A stretch of DNA of 15,146 nt from assembly GCA_900543945.1 (NCBI GenBank), contig UQTN01000049.1, forward strand, positions 1 to 15,146, read 5' to 3'. The translations under genes and the position numbers were made by a program. This DNA is from an uncultured Collinsella sp. GTDB taxonomy: Bacteria > Actinomycetota > Coriobacteriia > Coriobacteriales > Coriobacteriaceae. Positions 12,564-15,146 of the stretch are shown here, in pieces; position 1 is the first letter of the stretch, and each line of letters opens with the position of its first letter. A model generated the notes under the pieces. The model was not told the DNA's origin. It saw only the letters and a program-made list of their open reading frames with translations, and did no database searches.

Positions 12564-13226
12564 ATGTCCGATAAGAGTGCCCTGTTCATGGCGCGCACGA
12601 CGCGCTTCCACGAGTTTGCCCGCAGCTTGACGACCACCCTGGGTGTCGAGGTGAGCCTGGCAACCCCCGATTCGCCGACTGCGGCGCACGACTTTGACCT
12701 GCTGATCCTCGACTCCGACGGCATCCGCAGCGACCGCATCGATCAGATTGCCAAGTGGCTTGACGATCGCGGCGGTGTCCCCATGTTGGTGATCGTCGAC
12801 GATGAGGCGCTCGGTACCCTGCGCCTGCCGAATCACGCGCATGCCGACTTTGTGTGCCCCACGGCGACGCCCAACGAGCTCAAGGCTCGCGCGCAGCGCC
12901 TGATGGGCGAGGAGGAGACCGTCACCACCGATGATGTGCTCAACATCGATAACCTCGAGATTAATCTGGCTACCTACCAGGTGACACTCGATAACGAGCC
13001 CATCGACCTGACGCTGATGGAGTACTCGCTGCTGAGCTTTTTGGCGACGCACCCCAACCGTGCCTACAGCCGCGAGGTGCTGCTGCACCGCGTGTGGGGC
13101 TTTGAGTACTGCGGCGGCACGCGCACCGTCGACGTGCACATCCGACGCATCCGCTCCAAAGTGGGCCCGCAGATCGCGGCGCACATCACCACCGTCCGCG
13201 GCGTGGGCTATCTGTTTAAGGACTAG
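12564..13226 (+). CDS. GlnR-like OmpR-family regulator with atypical receiver
   Basis: A 220-residue regulator. The receiver-like half (1-115) keeps Asp50 at the end of strand 3 (FDLLILD) but has no acidic pair after strand 1 and shows CP where the KP lysine should be, so normal phosphorylation is unlikely. This is the known style of actinobacterial GlnR, whose equivalent is also Asp50. The C-terminal winged helix (125-220) has LTLMEYSLLSFLATHPNRAYSR, LLHRVWG and the GTRTVDVHIRRIRSK-GVGY signature. The start is ATG 12564 after TTTGGAGG (12551-12558). The gene lies 50 nt after the glnA-like gene, and a terminator follows its stop. Role as nitrogen regulator is inferred from domain type, neighbour and the upstream GlnR-type box. 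No histidine kinase is adjacent, as for an orphan regulator. Confidence 0.87.
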   Translation: MSDKSALFMARTTRFHEFARSLTTTLGVEVSLATPDSPTAAHDFDLLILDSDGIRSDRIDQIAKWLDDRGGVPMLVIVDDEALGTLRLPNHAHADFVCPTATPNELKARAQRLMGEEETVTTDDVLNIDNLEINLATYQVTLDNEPIDLTLMEYSLLSFLATHPNRAYSREVLLHRVWGFEYCGGTRTVDVHIRRIRSKVGPQIAAHITTVRGVGYLFKD

Positions 13227-13230
13227 ATTT

Positions 13231-13267
13231 CCACCACAAAGGGGACAGGCACCTTTGTGGTGGTTTT
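13231..13267 (+). terminator. Terminator of the glnA-like/GlnR-like operon
   Basis: CCACCACAAAGG (13231-13242) pairs perfectly with CCTTTGTGGTGG (13252-13263), then TTTT. It starts four bases after the regulator's stop. The loop GGACAGGCA matches the GGGGACAGG signature of an interspersed hairpin family. Confidence 0.85.
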
Positions 13268-13381
13268 GACGCAGGTGCGGATCTCTCTCGAATCTGCAAC
13301 AGAACTTAAGCCTTCCTAAAAGATTGCGTTCTCGTACACGTGCGCCCGCATATTGGGGTACAACTCAACGTGAACAATGAT

Positions 13382-13408
13382 GGCCCGCCACATGTTTGGC
13401 GGGCCTTT
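13382..13408 (+). terminator. Hairpin in the leader of the HtrA gene; possible attenuator
   Basis: GGCCCGCC (13382-13389) pairs with GGCGGGCC (13398-13405), followed by TTTGG, only about 30 nt before the protease start. It could be a weak terminator for an upstream leader transcript or a 5' stabilising stem. No peptide gene is evident before it. Confidence 0.45.
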
Positions 13409-13434
13409 GGTTATTTGACGAAAGGATCGCAGCT

Positions 13435-14895
13435 ATGAGCGAGTACGATTCCCAGCGTCCCCAGGATGCGGGCAACGCCGGCGAGACCCAGCAGCAGCCG
13501 CGCGTGCAGGTGGAGTCGACGCCTGCCGACAGCAACATTCCCTACGTGCAGGCCTACGACACGCAGACCGGAAAGCCGCTGGGCAGTCAGCAGGTTGTAA
13601 ACAAGCACACGGTGGTCAAGACCAAGACCAAAAAGCTGCCGATCTTTATTACAGCGCTTGCCGGCTGCGCCTGCGGCGCCCTGCTGGTCATCGCACTCAT
13701 CATGAGCGGCACGCTCAACATTGGCGGCGGAAAGAATGCCGTGACGGCGGGTGCTTCGGGTTCATCGACGCAAAAGATTACGATTGATTCCGAGGACACC
13801 ACGCTGGCCGAGGCCGTTTCTGCCAAGGCGCTGCCCTCTGTGGTCTCCATTACCGCTACTTCGAGTGGCAGCCAGAGCAACGCGCTTTCGCAGTCTGCCG
13901 ACGAGTCGGACAGCTCGGGCAGCGTCGGTTCGGGCGTTGTGCTCGATACCGAGGGCCACATTCTCACCAACAACCACGTGGTCGATGGCTACGATCAGTA
14001 CGTGGTGACCATGGATGACGGCACTACGTACGAGGCCGAGTTCGTGGGCAACGATGCCTCGAGCGACCTGGCCGTCATCAAGCTCAAGGACGCCGACGCC
14101 TCCAAGCTCACCCCGATCGAGATCGGCGATTCCTCCAAGCTCAACGTGGGCGAGTGGGTCATGGCGATCGGCTCGCCGTTCGGCAACGAGCAGTCTGTCT
14201 CCACGGGCATTGTGTCGGCGCTGTATCGCTCAACGGCCATGAGCTCTACCAACGGTAACACCATCTATGCCAACATGATCCAGACCGATGCCGCCATCAA
14301 CCCGGGCAACTCCGGCGGTGCGCTCGTTAACGACAACGGCGAGCTGGTGGGTATCAACTCGCTCATCGAGAGCTACTCGGGCTCCAGCTCGGGCGTGGGC
14401 TTTGCTATTCCCGTTAACTACGCCAAGAACATTGCCGACCAGATCATCGACGGCAAGACGCCGGTGCATCCGTACATGGGCGCTACGCTTTCGAGCGTCA
14501 ATGTGCTCAACGCCCGCACCAACAAGCTGAGCACCGATAGCGGCGCGTACGTGGCGAGCGTCGTTGAGGATGGTCCTGCTGCCAAGGCCGGCATTCAGGA
14601 GGGCGACGTCATCACCAAGCTGGGCGACGACGAGATCACGAGCGCCGATGGCCTGATCATCGCACTGCGCAGCCACGAGGTGGGCGAGAAGGTCGAGATC
14701 ACGCTCATGCGCGGCAAGGAAGAGAAGAAGGTCACCGTCGAGCTGGGCTCCGACGAGGAGCTGCAGAACCAGCAGCAGGACGACAGCGCGACCGACACCG
14801 GCAACGGCGGTATTACCGACGAGCAGCTGCGCCAGTATCTGGAGGAGCTGCTGGGCCAACAGGGCCAAGGCCAAGGCTATGGCCAGGGTTTCTAA
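13435..14895 (+). CDS. HtrA/DegP-family membrane-anchored serine protease
   Basis: A 486-residue S1C protease that degrades or refolds damaged extracytoplasmic proteins. A cytosolic, Gln-rich N-terminus (1-67) is followed by one membrane helix (about 69-93, LPIFITALAGCACGALLVIALIM). The trypsin-like domain (about 115-335) carries the triad His181 (TNNHVVDG), Asp211 (SSDLAVIKL) and Ser293 (NPGNSGGAL). One PDZ domain spans about 345-437 (VVEDGPAAKAGIQEGDVITKLGD). The tail is acidic, then rich in Gly and Gln (GQQGQGQGYGQGF). The start is ATG 13435 behind GAAAGGA; an earlier TTG at 13396 would put the leader hairpin inside the gene. Its neighbour upstream is a GlnR-like regulator, but the terminator at 13231 separates them. 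Active-site residues are intact, so it should be an active sheddase or stress protease. Confidence 0.95.
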   Translation: MSEYDSQRPQDAGNAGETQQQPRVQVESTPADSNIPYVQAYDTQTGKPLGSQQVVNKHTVVKTKTKKLPIFITALAGCACGALLVIALIMSGTLNIGGGKNAVTAGASGSSTQKITIDSEDTTLAEAVSAKALPSVVSITATSSGSQSNALSQSADESDSSGSVGSGVVLDTEGHILTNNHVVDGYDQYVVTMDDGTTYEAEFVGNDASSDLAVIKLKDADASKLTPIEIGDSSKLNVGEWVMAIGSPFGNEQSVSTGIVSALYRSTAMSSTNGNTIYANMIQTDAAINPGNSGGALVNDNGELVGINSLIESYSGSSSGVGFAIPVNYAKNIADQIIDGKTPVHPYMGATLSSVNVLNARTNKLSTDSGAYVASVVEDGPAAKAGIQEGDVITKLGDDEITSADGLIIALRSHEVGEKVEITLMRGKEEKKVTVELGSDEELQNQQQDDSATDTGNGGITDEQLRQYLEELLGQQGQGQGYGQGF

Positions 14896-14921
14896 CGAAC
14901 CGTATTGCACATATCGAAGCC

Positions 14922-14963
14922 AGAGGGGACTGTCCCGCCAACGCGGGACAGTCCCTCTTTTCT
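14922..14963 (+). terminator. Terminator of the HtrA gene
   Basis: GAGGG(G)ACTGTCCCGC pairs with GCGGGACAGTCCCTC (15 bp, one bulged G) around CAA(C), followed by TTTTCTT. It starts 26 bases past the stop. It shares GGGACTGTCCC with the repeat-like hairpins in this window. Confidence 0.85.
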
Positions 14964-14966
14964 TAT

Positions 14967-14995
14967 TGATCCGTTGGGGACGGGGAAACGGATCA
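14967..14995. repeat. TGATCCGTT inverted repeat
   Basis: TGATCCGTT (14967-14975) and AACGGATCA (14987-14995) flank GGGGACGGGGA, then TTTAG. A second hairpin directly after the HtrA terminator. It could be a repeat unit or a back-up terminator. Confidence 0.5.
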
Positions 14996-15106
14996 TTTAG
15001 AAATGGCAAGGGCATGAGTTGATCGCGCGATCCGCCCCGGTCCGGCCGCTGCCGATTCGGTGCGGTTCGAAAGGGTTATTCGGCGCCATGGTGACCGGTG
15101 GTACTC

Positions 15107-15136
15107 TAGTATCCGTTTGAAATCGAGCGAAGGAGT
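15107..15136 (+). promoter_or_regulatory. Candidate -10 and RBS of the gene entering at the right edge
   Basis: TAGTAT (15107-15112) is a -10-like hexamer, and GAAGGAG (15130-15136) is a clear Shine-Dalgarno six bases before ATG 15143. No good -35 is visible. Confidence 0.5.
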
Positions 15137-15142
15137 GCCGCT

Positions 15143-15146
15143 ATGG
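15143..15146 (+). CDS. First bases of a gene cut by the window edge
   Basis: ATG G behind a strong Shine-Dalgarno and a candidate promoter. Only the start codon is visible, so the product cannot be named. Confidence 0.55.

Overview
The window looks like a chromosomal segment from a high-GC actinobacterium of the gut class Coriobacteriia, most like Collinsella. That placement is inference. It rests on the GC-rich codon use, the feoA-feoA-feoB cluster, an actinobacterial GlnR-type regulator beside a glnA-like gene, and the G/C-rich hairpin repeats (GGGGACAGG / GGGACTGTCCC type) between genes. All convincing genes lie on the + strand.

Layout. (1) 1-570: a hairpin, then an HPr-like PTS phosphocarrier with Asp at the regulatory Ser46 position, then a hairpin terminator. 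(2) 620-4095: ferrous iron uptake, with two FeoA proteins, FeoB and a small Cys-rich FeoB-associated membrane protein. Three AAGTTA-type motifs suggest shared metal control. (3) 4198-6147: a two-flavin, Fe-S 2,4-dienoyl-CoA reductase-like oxidoreductase, bracketed by two inverted copies of a 19-nt repeat. (4) 6390-7824: an AlbA_2/GHKL-ATPase/winged-helix protein behind an elaborate dyad operator. (5) 7825-8300: a gene-free stretch with a 10-bp-phased TATAG array, a tandem palindromic repeat and a segment that folds on paper into a three-way-junction RNA. (6) 8309-10146: two transcription regulators, GntR/FCD and LacI. (7) 10189-11041: a toxin-antitoxin pair in which the MntA-type nucleotidyltransferase carries an extra RelB/DinJ-like DNA-binding domain, overlapping hepT. 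(8) 11176-13226: a glutamine-synthetase homologue lacking several metal ligands, followed by a GlnR-like atypical response regulator, with a candidate GlnR box upstream. (9) 13435-14895: a membrane-anchored HtrA/DegP protease, then a terminator, a palindrome and the first bases of another gene.

The strongest candidates for something undescribed are the structured element at 8017-8172, the glutamine-synthetase pseudoenzyme candidate paired with a phosphorylation-independent regulator, and the RHH-nucleotidyltransferase/HepT fusion module. The HPr with Asp46 and the AlbA_2 operator are secondary leads. All family assignments come from reading motifs; no database search or folding program was run.
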